Below are positions 54,863-64,000 of a stretch of DNA of 64,000 bases, one piece after another. The notes below the pieces were generated by a model, which ran no database searches, was not told the origin of the DNA, and was given only the letters and a program-made list of their open reading frames with translations. A program made the translations under genes and the position numbers. Origin of the DNA: Blastocystis hominis (lineage: Eukaryota; Sar; Bigyra; Opalinata; Blastocystidae). The DNA is taken from positions 1,129,153 to 1,193,152 of the forward strand of contig NW_013171815.1 in NCBI RefSeq assembly GCF_000151665.1, given 5' to 3'. Every line of letters starts with the position of its first letter. Positions within the stretch are counted from its first letter, which is position 1.

Positions 54863-55877
54863 ATGAGTGTGCGTTCTCCAAATAAGCTGAGTTCTACGGA
54901 AAAGAAACGGTTTATTAATGCGAGGAACTGCACAATCAAATGCCAGTCGATTATTCGAATGGTTCTGGAAATGCATGATAGCTACATGAATTTGAAAAAT
55001 GATAATGCGGTTAGTACGGATAGTGGTGGAGAATAACAATGAGGTGAGCAGAGCGAGCAGACTCAGTTTATACAGCAAAGTGAGCATTCTTTAGTCCAAT
55101 CGAAACAAATATCATGGTCTCCGAGACTACCGACTGAGAAGTCAACAGATCCGTATATGTTTTTCAATGAGTGTGTTGTGTAGTTTGAAATCCTTGACTC
55201 CACTCAAACCTACTAGCATGCATGTGTTAACACCGCTATTCAATCGCATTTCGCCACAGCAATCGAATTCACCTATACCATGTGTCAAACCAGCTTCTGA
55301 ACATATTCCTACACCAGTTCCTCAACATAAATTGTCTTCTACTCCGCCCAGTTCTCCGAAACGGCCATACAATGTCTACTCCATTTCTCCAGAAAGGAGG
55401 AAACGATCCGCGCAAAAAATGACACGTCAGTGCGGTATGACTATTGCTGATTCTGATTAGCCTGCAGTTCAAACTCAATTTTCCGAAGCTTCGCTGCACA
55501 CACCTCCCAAACGTCGCCATTACGTTGATGTACCTTTCATTCATTTGATTCACATGCAGACAAGCGTGGGTCAGTACACGGTTCGTTCCCATAGCTGCAA
55601 AGAACAAGAAGAAGAAGAAGAAAAGCACATCCACTGGGCAGACAAAGCGTAGTTGTGAGGATTGGAGTTGATGACTAGAACGCAAAGGCCGCTCGTGCAG
55701 GGAACGCCGCCGCCTTCGCAGCCGCTTCACCGTCAAATCAAGGAATTAAAGCCGTGCATGGAAAGTCCGGATGCATCGACGAAGCAATCGCTGGAGGAGC
55801 AGCGGATCGCGATGATAACGAGCCAGCGAACGGCCTATCTGGAGCAATTGGAAAGAAAGAAAGCTCGTTTGTTTTAG
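54863..55877 (+). CDS. Ser/Pro-rich protein with many S/T-P sites, function unknown
   Basis: The ATG at 54863 gives MSVRSPNKLSSTEKKRFINA and a helical segment (CQSIIRMVLEMHDSYMNLKN). After introns comes a long disordered region dense in proline-directed sites (LKSLTPLKPTSMH, LSSTPPSSPKRPYNVYSISP, ERRKRSAQKMTR, LHTPPKRRHYVDV). A short Glu-rich run (KEQEEEEEKHIHWADKA) follows. The last part, TQRPLVQGTPPPSQPL and EEQRIAMITSQRTAYLEQLE (helical), ends RKKARLF with TAG at 55875. The pattern suggests a CDK/MAPK-phosphorylated regulatory protein, but no family is recognised. It converges on calmodulin with 36 nt between the coding ends. Confidence 0.5.
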
Positions 55878-55901
55878 TTGCGTTTTTCGATATCTTTGTT
55901 G

Positions 55902-55909
55902 AACAAACA
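55902..55909 (-). terminator. Polyadenylation motif of calmodulin gene
   Basis: Minus-strand TGTTTGTT; the stop-forming T (55914) is five bases upstream. Confidence 0.8.
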
Positions 55910-55913
55910 GACA

Positions 55914-56427
55914 ACTTCATTAGACTTCTAAACTCGTTGATGTCGATTCTTCCGTCCTTATCGCCGTCCGCTTCTTTAATCATCGCATCAAGCTGAGCAT
56001 CCGTAAGATTCTCGCCTAGACGATTCATCACCTGACGAAGCTCGCTCTTCGTAATATATCCGTCCTTGTCGACATCAAATACAGCGAATGCCTCAGACAT
56101 TTCGTCCACATCCTCTACACATTACACTCTTCCGTACAAACATACCCGATTGCTTGATTTGATTACTGATCAGCGTCATGAACTCGTCGTAGGAGATTTT
56201 ACCGTCTTGATTCGAATCTGCAGTCACCATCAACTCTTCAATATCGTCTTCGGAAGGATTCTGTCCCAGGGATCTCATGATAGTCTTTAACTCCTGGCGA
56301 GAAACAAATCCGTCCTTATCCTTGTCAAATACCTCAAAGGCTTGTGTGTATTCCTTTCTCTAATTATTATTCACATTTTACAGAATAGCCCATACTTGTT
56401 CTTCGGTTAGTTCCACTTTAGACATTA
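55914..56427 (-). CDS. Calmodulin; stop made by polyadenylation
   Basis: A four-EF-hand calcium sensor of about 148 residues, the normal calmodulin length. The ATG at 56427 gives MSKVELTEEQ; a 36-nt intron joins RKEYTQAFEVF. EF loops: DKDKDGFVSRQE, DSNQDGKISYDE, DVDKDGYITKSE, DGDKDGRIDINE, all with Asp at position 1, Gly at 6 and Glu at 12. MRSLGQNPSEDDIEELM and MNRLGENLTDAQLDAMIKEA are the linker helices. A 31-nt intron separates the two lobes. The last exon reads EFRSLMK, then a codon-initial T (55914) five bases before TGTTTGTT. There is no genomic stop: the frame otherwise runs on for many codons into the opposite gene. The predicted stop TAA thus comes from poly(A). Confidence 0.92.
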
Positions 56428-56551
56428 CAAAACACTTAATGCTCAAGAATCTTTACGAATAATCCCCTCGATTTTGGGAATTCCAAAAATCCCGTACTAC
56501 CAAACAAAAAAGAATATTCTTTCCAACAAATAGAATCAACAATCAGCTTTG

Positions 56552-58795
56552 TTACTCGAAACCGGGTGGGGGACTGCTATCATCATCGTCCGCCTTCTCA
56601 TCGCGCGCACTCGCACCCACAGACGACTCCATCTGCGAAGCACCATGCACCGCAGGTTGCCCAGGATACGCTTCGCCGCCCATTCCCTGCCCGTTTCCTC
56701 CTCCTCCTGGCTGGCTTCCCATTCCGTACATTGCTGGAGGCGGCATGCCGGGTTGCATGCCGGGCTGCGGCATTCCTGGTGGCGGCATTCCTGGAGGCGG
56801 CATTCCGGGCTGCTGGGGCCCTGGAGGGGGCATTCCAGGCTGCGGCATACCGGGCTGGGGCATTCCGGGCTGCATGAAGTACATGAAGGCCTGCTCGTTG
56901 TACATCTTCTGGACGGTATCCAGATCGACCGAGGAGTTGAACAGATTATTGAACGGGCTGATTCCGGCCATGTAGGAGCGCGGATCCTGCGCGAAGCTGT
57001 CCTCCTTGTACTCCTTCGACCCCGCCGTGGTGCCCAAAATCCGGTTGACTTCGGCCTGCGCGTCCTCCTGCTGCTTCTGCGAGCCGTGGATCGACACGTA
57101 GCGCATTCCGGGGTGGTCCTTCGCGTCCGCGCGGTCCACGTGCAGGCGCGCGCCGGACTTGCGCTGGATGTCCTGCACGACGGCGCCGCGCGTGCCGATC
57201 ACGAGGCAGACTTTGTCGGAGGGAACCAGCAGGCGGATGGGCGGCGCGTCGCCGTCCTCGGGAACCAATTGGCCCTAGAAATGGAGGAGGAGCCGAAAGG
57301 GGACGTCGGCGATGAGCAGGACTTGGCGCTTGGCTTCGAGGACGTTCTTGGGATCGCCGGTGATGATGACGTTGCGAAGATCGGGGTGCTTGGCGTCGCC
57401 TTCTTTGGCGATGTGGATCGTGGTGCCGGTGCGGCGCTGCAGCTCGGAAATCGTGGCGCCCTTGTTCCCGACGATGAGCCCGATGAGGCTCTTCTCGATG
57501 GCGATGGTCTCGAAGCCTTCGCGGCTCATTTGCATTTGGTGGATGATGTCGGGACGGCCGGTGCGGACCATCTCTTTGATCACCTCCTTGGCCTTCTCGA
57601 TGGCTTCGGGCGTGCCGCGGATCGACACATCGCGAATCATGCTCGACGGATTCACATCCGAGTCGCGTTGAATCTACCCGCATCAGACTCATCGCCTTAT
57701 TCTCTCACTCGAATCGTCACCGAATAAATCTCCTCGATCTTCTTCACATGGCTTCCGCCTCGCCCCATCACCAACGGCACCGTCGGCACGGGGATCTGCA
57801 TCACTTCCACGGTCTGCGCTACGATCAAACCATGGACTTAGACGAACCTGCAGCGTCGGGCCGCTCGATCGTGTTCAGCGAAGACACGAGCGAGGTGATG
57901 CTGGGGATCTCCGCTCGTTGCTAGCGATTACAACACACAAACACACACGCACAGAGTATTGCTCGATCAACCGACGCGCGTGATCGGGTTTTGAGAAAAT
58001 GTTGTTGACTTCGGTCACCGCTTCGTTTAGCGATTCGCGGTCGCTCGCAGACACCAAAACATGGAGAGGCTCGTCCATCTCCGTCACGACCACCTATCCG
58101 TGATGCAGGGAGATAAAATAAACGTCGGAGCCGCCGATTGTGATGGAAGTGTGCGTGTCTGCTTCGAGTGTGCTGCAAGCAGGACCATTGAAAATGGCGC
58201 GGTAGTCAATATCGTAGTTTTGCTGAGGAAAATATATCTTTTTGGTTAACACGGCGCTGCTGAATCGAGACGATGTCTTCTTTTGAGGCGCAGCTGACAT
58301 TCACTTGGAGAAATAGCGAACAATACCACCCATTTTTATATTGCGCGCTGCCTCCATCGCAGCAACCACAGCGGCACTCACACGCGAATCACTGAGCGAA
58401 TTTGTCGGGGTAGCTGATAAACCCGTCCCGTCCGGCATCGTTGAATCAAAGAGGGATGGAGGACGCTCTGTCGTTTTATTTTCAGCTTGGGAACGGTCGC
58501 GGTCATAATCGCGGTCGCGGTCGCGGTCGCGGTTGCGGTCATAATCGCGATCTCGGTCACGATCGCGGTCACGATCGCGATCGGACCGTGAGCGTTGATA
58601 ATGGTGATCGCTGCTACGAGTGCGACTCGAATCTCGATCTCTCGAACGATCTCTGGAGCGATCTCGACTCCGATCACGATCATGTCTGTGATGCGAACTT
58701 CTTCTGCTTCTGTCTAAAAATCACACTATTTTCCTATCCAGTCTTTCAAATTAGAAACGAGCAAGAGCACCTACACCACGATCTCTGGACGGCAT
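56552..58795 (-). CDS. RS-domain plus multi-KH RNA-binding protein (FUBP/KSRP-like)
   Basis: The ATG at 58795 gives MPSRDR; a roughly 64-nt intron leads to a long Arg/Ser/Asp domain (for example RDRDRSRDRSRDRSRDRD and RSRSDRDRDRDRDRDYDR). Then come SVSAAVVAAMEAARNIKM-like text and a 36-nt intron (GTGGTATTG...GTCAG), which removes an apparent TGA-ATG junction at 58303-58298 and joins AAPQKKTSSRFSSAVLTKKI in frame. A divergent KH-like unit comes first, then three KH domains with GxxG loops (VMGRGGSHV, IVGNKGATISELQRRTG, VIGTRGAVVQDIQRKSG). Inter-KH phrases such as IRGTPEAIEKAKEVI resemble FUBP1. The C-terminus has PGMPQPGMPPPG repeats and ends SSPPPGFE with TAA at 56552. A role in splicing or mRNA regulation is likely. 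Confidence 0.8.
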
Positions 58796-58876
58796 GGGGA
58801 TGTGAACTTATACAATCCTTGCCTAGAGAAAACTAAGACGGCTGAGAATAAGAATCTCTGTTCTGAAAGTCATCGC

Positions 58877-61499
58877 CTAATTCCCGCGGAAGTGGTGAAT
58901 ATAAAAAACAAACCAAAGAGAAATATCAGGAACATCAAAAGGTTCATTGTCGTCGTCGTCACTAAACTCAAAATTGTCGTTTGCATCCGGAGTAATCGTT
59001 GTGGCCGTGATAGCCTCCAACTCCATAGACTTCTTTCGTTCCTTCTCTATATAATCCATACTGAGCTTTCTCAGCTTCAAAATGCTTTTCTCCGTTTCCA
59101 AATCCATAGAAGCCGTCTCCTTGGAGACATTCTCTCCCTTCGGTTCTTTCTCTTCCGTTTCCTCCTTTTTCTGCTCAACCTTCACCCCTTTTTCCTTCTC
59201 CTCCTCCTCCTTTCTCTCGGGTACCTCCTCCACTTTCATCTTTTTCGACATGTCTCCCGTTACAATCGGAACCGTTTCCACATTCGCCGTCGCAGCCATC
59301 TCCACAGTCTCCGAAATCACAGGAATCTCCTTCCTCTTCACCGACACCCGGCTTTCCTGCTTCTCTCCTCTCTGGAAAGACGCGTCTGACTGCGAGGACA
59401 TCAGCCAAGGATCCGGCTTCTCTTCCGTCTCCGGCTCCACATCGGGATTAACCATGACCTGAACAGAGTCTACGATCGCATCCTCCAGCAGGCTCTACTG
59501 AGAATAGGCCGATACAGGAACTGATTGGGCGCGTGCTGCAGCAGACTCAACGCAGAGCTCGCACATGCGATCCGCTCGACCTCGCTCTCCGACTCCGCAC
59601 ACAGCTGCTGCGCATTCAGAAGCGGCGGCAGAAGAGCGACCAGGGGAGAGAGCTGGCCGGACGGAAGGGGCACCTAGGCGTCAAACCCGCGGGAAAAACG
59701 CACCGAAGCAGCCGCCAAAGTCGCGTCCAGAACCGCGTTCTGCAGTTCCCGAACGGTGGAAACGGGGAACTTGGCGCGGTGGGAGTGGGAGGGAGCGAGG
59801 GAGCGGGAGAGCGCGATGAAGAGCTCGAGATGGAAGGCGAGGGCCGTTTCTTCTTTGAGGAAACGCCCGCGGAGAAGGAGGACGCGAAGAAATCGCGCGG
59901 CTTCGAGGTAGAGACGGTGCGAAGCGGGGTGCGAAGACCAGGCGAACTCCTCGCGGGCAGAGGAAGAAGAAGAAGAGGGCTGGTCGATCTGCATGGCAGG
60001 CTGCTTCCGCTGCCGCTTCTTTCCTTTTTCTATTGGATAAGAAGCGAGAGAAAACGAAACGCTCGGTCTGCGTGATGGACACCTTGTCGACCGCCGTGTT
60101 CATCGCGCGCAGCATCGACAGCAGCGGGCTCCACAGCTCCGCGAACAGCGGTACGAACGACGCTCCTCCGAATAGAATCAGCTGGCTACGAATCAGCAAC
60201 CCATAACCAAAAAAAGAGAACATACCGAATGCAGAAAAGCGTCTTGATCGGGATCCACACGTCGTACTCGCGGTAGCAGCGCAGAAAGAAGAGTCGCAGC
60301 GGCGTCGCGATGCGCTGCGACAGCACCAGCGTGTGGCTCCCGAGGCGTTGGATCAGCAGCGCCAGCGCGTCCAGCGCGTGCGGGTACACCAGCGGGAAGA
60401 GAAGCCACTGCTCGCGCGGGGAGAGCGCGATCCCGTTGCAGCTGGCCTCTTCCGAGCGACGCCCCGCGGGGACGAAGGACTCCAGGAGGCGGAGAAGCGG
60501 GGCGAGAACGGGGAAAAGGGGAAAGGAGACGACGGGGGGCGGGGATTGGAGGAGGGACTGGAGGAGATGGAGCAGCGTGGTGAGACGCGCGAAGGCGAAG
60601 GCGGGAGTGATGCGGCCGTAGGTGGAGAGAGGACAGAGAGGAAGCTTGGGACTGGCCTCCAAGACGGGGTTCAGCGTGCCCGTGATCTCCGCGAGGGCGT
60701 GCTCGAGCGAGGCGAGCGAGAGCGATAAGGTCTGCTTCCAGGCGTCTTCGGATTTGTCGGTCTGAATGAGAGGAAAGGAGGAAGAAGACTTTGGTGAGAG
60801 CACACACGACTTGGACGGTAGCGTCGCGAATTTCAGGGGAGGGGTTGTTTAGAAGGGGATACTGAATGGAATGCAGAGAGAGAGGGCGAATTACAATGAT
60901 GGGCTCGATGTTCGCAAGAATGGGCTTGATGGACGTAGTGAGCGATGTTATGAGCGAACGCAGAGCAGCCAAGTTCAATTCAAACAGGGGAAGCTACATC
61001 TCACCACGAACCTGGGCGAACATACCATTTCTTCCGTTTTCAGAATATCGAGATGGAAATACACAAATTCTCGCAGTCGAGTCAACGAATCTCGCATGAA
61101 CTGGTTACTTAGACTAGTCAACTGCGAATAAATGAATTTCATCAATTTCAATGCTAGTCATTATGCATTATCCACACAAAAACATTCTGCTTTTGCACTG
61201 ATATTGCCGCAATACATTACCACGGACTTTGAAAAGTCCAAGCAACGCATAATGCAATTCTCCAGCTCGGCTAATACAGAATTTTCGATCGCCGCCTTCA
61301 CCACACGTAAGCAAGCGTAAATGACATCTCCTCCATTCTTTTCACTCATCGATATAATTCTGTTGATGAACTTCTGCATTGCCAGCGCATTCTCTCTTCC
61401 ACTGCAAGGTAATCCATGATTCTCCAAAATCGCGAGAATTTGGTCAACTGAAAAAGGTCCCAATCCGTAGGAATCAACAAGAAAGTTTAAAGACTGCAT
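58877..61499 (-). CDS. PELP1/RIX1-like HEAT-repeat protein
   Basis: RIX1/PELP1 is the scaffold of the Rix1 complex, which works in late 60S ribosome maturation. The ATG at 61499 gives MQSLNFLVDSYGLGPFSVDQ and helical exons (NRIISMSEKNGGDVIYACLR, FVYFHLDILKTEEM, ALRSLITSLTTSIKPILANI, YPLLNNPSPEIRDATVQVV). The region near 60300-60700 (AWKQTLSLSLASLEHALAEI, then LVYPHALDALALLIQRLGSH plus TLVLSQRIATPL) parallels human PELP1 (SWEQELHSLLASLHTLLGAL and IHLEALDLLSALILACGSRL). The C-terminal exon is acidic/Lys-rich (VEEVPERKEEEEKEKGVKVE; FEFSDDDDNEPFDV), as in PELP1 orthologues, ending HHFRGN with TAG at 58877. Introns are short; the middle (59500-60250) has unresolved borders and is GC-rich. Confidence 0.55.
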
Positions 61500-61815
61500 T
61501 CTCAACGATTAAGAAAATAGTGAAAAATAACGGAAAATGGCGGAAACTACATAAAATAATAGTATGAATGCACGGTAAAGAAATGAATTAGAGATCACAC
61601 AAATAGGTAAAGGAATGGATTTGTGGATTACGCATTATCGAAAGTGCCTGTCAACAATGTTTTGTTGTTTTATTCATTTCTATTCGTAAGAAAATCGATT
61701 TTAAAAGGTAAGGCCAAAATCTATTGAATTAGACTATAAATACTTAGAATCAAAATACCCCCACCACATTGACAGTTTCATAAAATAAGCAATTCACAAA
61801 GAACTGACAATCACC
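61500..61815. other. Intergenic, divergent promoter region
   Basis: Spacer between PELP1-like (minus) and eL36 (plus) start codons. AT-rich; no other gene. Confidence 0.5.
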
Positions 61816-62237
61816 ATGAAGGGACCTTGGGAAAGCATTGCTTGCGGAAGAGAGAAGGGTTTCCAGACCCAGAAGCTGGAGAAGAAGGTGAGCCACTGCC
61901 AGAAGAGAGTATGTAGCTGTTGGAGACGATTTAATTATGTAGCACACCTCGAAGAGATCGAAGGTTGTTCGTGAACTCATCAGCGAGGTCACTGGCATGA
62001 TCCCCTACGAGAAGCACATGATGGATATCCTGAAGGTATTGGGTGAGGCTATGTACTAATTTTCGTAGGCTGGAGGCAACAACACTGAGAAGAAGATGTA
62101 CAAGTTCGCCAAGAAGCGAGTAGGTTCAAACCGTTCTGAATGACCCCTAGCTTCACTCTCACAAGAGAGCTCTTGCTAAGAGAGATGCTATCAAGGAACT
62201 CTATGCCAAGATGCGTCGTGCTCATCATCACCACTAA
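61816..62237 (+). CDS. RPL36: 60S ribosomal protein L36 (eL36)
   Basis: The ATG at 61816 gives MKGPWESIACGREKGFQTQK. Three introns (34, 33 and 31 nt, near 61909-61942, 62038-62070 and 62122-62152) join HTSKRSKVVRELISEVTGMI, AGGNNTEKKMYKFAKKR, and LHSHKRALAKRDAIKELYAK. The end is a His-rich MRRAHHHH with TAA at 62235. The core (R-x-V-x-E-x-xG-x-aPYE-R/K) and total length (about 107 residues) fit eL36. It converges on eL13 and shares a palindromic poly(A) element with it. Confidence 0.95.
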
Positions 62238-62275
62238 GTGTATTGAAGACTCACTTCGGGTGTGTATTGTCCGTG

Positions 62276-62293
62276 TGTTTGTTCGATCAAACA
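62276..62293. terminator. Bidirectional polyadenylation element between eL36 and eL13
   Basis: TGTTTGTT (62276-62283, plus) is followed after two bases by ATCAAACA (62286-62293), i.e. TGTTTGAT on the minus strand. The near-palindrome TGTTTGTTCGATCAAACA serves both convergent genes. Confidence 0.65.
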
Positions 62294-62351
62294 ATCGCAA
62301 TGTCCTTGACTCTCCTCACAACTTCTTCCTTCATCCTTTTTCTTTCTCCCC

Positions 62352-63002
62352 TTAGTTCTCCTTCTCGGCGGCCTTCGCAGCACGCTTGGCACGCTTACCG
62401 AAGTTGTGGGCATCGCACAGAGCCTGTCTCAGTCCCATGAACGCAGACCGCTTCTTCAGCTCGGGAGTCACTTCCATGAACTCCACCTTCGGGGCGACCT
62501 TCTCAATCGGCAGGATGGTGCCATTCAGCTGGGTGGCAGCAGCCATCTCCTCAGCAGTGGCCACTCCCTTCTCTCCCTTCACTCCGCGAGGGAACAGGAT
62601 CAGCTTGCTCTTGTACGCGTTCAGACGCTCCACGTTCGCCTGCAGAGACTCCACGCAGCGGTTCACACGACGATGATCCACAGCAATACCAATCGTCAGA
62701 GCCTCACGGGGGTTGATTCCGGCCTCCTATTCCATTACACACCAAACCAAATCAAAGCACACCTTCAACTCCTGCAGAGTGAAACCACGGCCCAGTCTGG
62801 TTTTCATGTTGTACTTCTGCGTAGAGCAGCGGACAACAGGGCGGAGCAGTCCGGCAGCAGGGCGAGGAGCGATCGCGGCAGCCTTTTCCTTACGGAGCAG
62901 TCTGCGGCGTCTCTTCTGTCCAGCCTGATCGAACCAGGTCTTCACACGGCGATCCCAGTCCTTCTTAAAGTGAGCATTAGGTAAAACGTTGTTGTGCTTC
63001 AT
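62352..63002 (-). CDS. RPL13: 60S ribosomal protein L13 (eL13)
   Basis: The ATG at 63002 gives [20 protein letters not shown], then [14 protein letters not shown] (human [20 protein letters not shown]), [32 protein letters not shown]. An intron of about 40 nt (near 62727-62765) joins [40 protein letters not shown] and LFPRG ([21 protein letters not shown]), ending [11 protein letters not shown] with TAA at 62352. Length is about 205 residues, normal for eL13. A further upstream ATG (near 63097) begins a short frame (MSGWSKAEIVLGTSF) that does not splice in frame and is probably 5' UTR. Confidence 0.95.
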
Positions 63003-63369
63003 TTCACTACAAAATGTGAGATAAGGAAGACCCCAGCAAATCCCTTACGAACGAAACTTGTTCCAAGGACAATTTCTGCTTTACTCCAACCAGACATCAC
63101 TATGGGACAGAACGATCCAAAACTGACCATAATTCTTTTTTCGTCTAGAAAGGGTTCTGCACAATGCTAGATATAGAAACGTCAATAGCAAGCGAAAATC
63201 TATAAAATGGACATGGGACTATGTGGAATGAGAATGCACTTCAGCAGTGAAAAGGAAGCAACAGCCACCCTGCAAATCGTGTGTGTAACAAAATTCAAAA
63301 TGAAAGATCAATTGTACAAGGAATTCTGTCAAAGAACGCGTTGGCAGAGATTCCATCACCCCCGATTAC
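63003..63369. other. Intergenic region
   Basis: Contains the eL13 upstream region and the SEC61-gamma 3' flank. No supported gene and no perfect poly(A) motif. Confidence 0.5.
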
Positions 63370-63607
63370 TTAAGCACCAATGAGAATGTTGTTGATAGGA
63401 ATGTGAATGAGCTTGACAAAATAACCGACAAGTCCCATAACGACGAAACCAACAGCAGAGGCAGTCGCAGTCTGAGTGAATTCTACAAATCATAGAGTTC
63501 AACAACCTCTCACCCTTGCGATCAGGTTTAGTGCAACGGTTCAACAGGAATTTGCTGTCTCTCACGAAGTCCTTCACGGGCTGAATAATATCGGTCTCCA
63601 AAGTCAT
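63370..63607 (-). CDS. SEC61G: SEC61 gamma subunit (SecE homologue)
   Basis: A small single-span subunit that clamps the SEC61 translocon. The ATG at 63607 gives [20 protein letters not shown], then [12 protein letters not shown] (consensus F-x-K-D-S-x-R-x-x-x-R-C-T-K-P-D-x-x-E-F). A 31-nt intron joins [20 protein letters not shown] and [17 protein letters not shown], the membrane helix and conserved end ([14 protein letters not shown]). TAA at 63370-63372. About 69 residues, exactly as expected. Confidence 0.95.
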
Positions 63608-63690
63608 AATTCACTTGTTTTTTATAAATGGAACAGCATGAACCTAATTAATAGAGGGCCATAAAATGACCAATGCTCGAATTTCGATTC

Positions 63691-63698
63691 AACAAACA
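63691..63698 (-). terminator. Polyadenylation motif
   Basis: Minus-strand TGTTTGTT five bases past the end of the GNAT gene's TGA (63704-63706). Confidence 0.65.
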
Positions 63699-63703
63699 AC
63701 AAT

Positions 63704-64000
63704 TCAGTGCTTGGTCAATCGCATACGGTAAAGGTGCCCATGAGAATCGTCATTGATTTCCTCATACGTTACGAATCCAGCTCGATCATAGATAGTTTTT
63801 CCATCCACAGTGGCTAATAACACCAATTCCTGCAATGTTAGGATGCGGAAACAACAATACCTTCTCAGGATAATGTTCTTTGTAATAGGCGACGAGTTTA
63901 TCCACCAGAGTTGTTCCAATTCTTTTGTGCTATCCAGAAATAGAACGTAGGAATTCTACCTGGTAGTTTGGTGATACAAAAAGCTTGATCAACTCAGTGT
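63704..64000 (-). CDS. GNAT-family N-acetyltransferase, 5' partial
   Basis: The gene runs off the right edge. Visible exons: LIKLFVSPNYQ, an intron of about 30 nt, HKRIGTTLVDKLVAYYKEHY (the R-x-x-G-x-G/A acetyl-CoA loop here as HKRIGTTLVD), another intron, and LVLLATVDGKTIYDRAGFVT (consensus L-a-y-x-x-A-x-x-fY-k-x-GF), ending YRMRLTKH with TGA at 63704. The substrate is unknown; this is only the C-terminal half of the domain. Confidence 0.75.

Noticed and set aside
58500-58560. Tandem GGTCGC hexamer-like repeat as a satellite
   Set aside because: It is the coding sequence of the RS/RD domain (Arg-Asp dipeptides) of the KH protein.

Overview
The window is a gene-dense nuclear segment of a microbial eukaryote, most likely the gut stramenopile Blastocystis. 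Three things point there. (1) Introns are almost all 25-36 nt GT...AG, with a few of 45-70 nt. (2) The octamer TGTTTGTT recurs just past gene ends on both strands. (3) Several genes have no genomic stop codon where their protein family ends; instead a codon-initial T sits five bases upstream of the octamer, so poly(A) addition would make TAA. This way of making stop codons is known from Blastocystis. About 41 protein genes and one tRNA fit in 64 kb, often with under 50 nt between neighbours.

Layout. 1-5.2 kb: strumpellin (WASH complex, 5' end cut off) and a LARGE-type glycosyltransferase. 5.3-10.1 kb, minus strand: a cold-shock-domain protein, a four-helix membrane protein and the five-RRM ribosome-assembly factor MRD1/RBM19. 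11-13.7 kb: a MORN-like/leucine-rich-repeat (LRR) gene. 14.3-24.3 kb: a quasi-RRM/zinc-knuckle protein, ribosomal protein uS9, a short TAF2, a possible 39-residue peptide, a conserved propeller-like protein, an SH3 protein, an RsmI-type methyltransferase and DJ-1. 25-32.9 kb: a giant membrane-anchored LRR gene carrying a recent higher-order tandem duplication (two units of about 2.39 kb), followed by an LRR relic and AT-rich DNA. 34.9-46.1 kb: a GT61 glycosyltransferase, proteasome beta-6, PP4 phosphatase, an inosine/xanthosine triphosphatase, SEC63, tRNA-Thr(AGT), an acidic protein, a KDEL-receptor-like protein and an HTATIP2-like reductase. 46.1-64 kb: a WD-like protein, a 6-phosphogluconate dehydrogenase homologue lacking catalytic residues, PP2A B''-gamma, a coiled-coil protein containing an assembly gap, two PRELI-domain paralogues, a Ser/Pro-rich protein, calmodulin, an RS+KH RNA-binding protein, a PELP1/RIX1-like protein, eL36, eL13, SEC61-gamma and a GNAT acetyltransferase (cut off at the right edge).

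The genes are not an operon or a pathway. They are mostly housekeeping genes (ribosome synthesis, ER translocation, phosphatases, actin/WASH, lipid transfer) in a compact genome, interrupted by AT-rich LRR islands. I saw no transposon, viral element, CRISPR array or rRNA. Exon borders were worked out by eye from splice signals and homology, so gene spans include introns and some ends are approximate.
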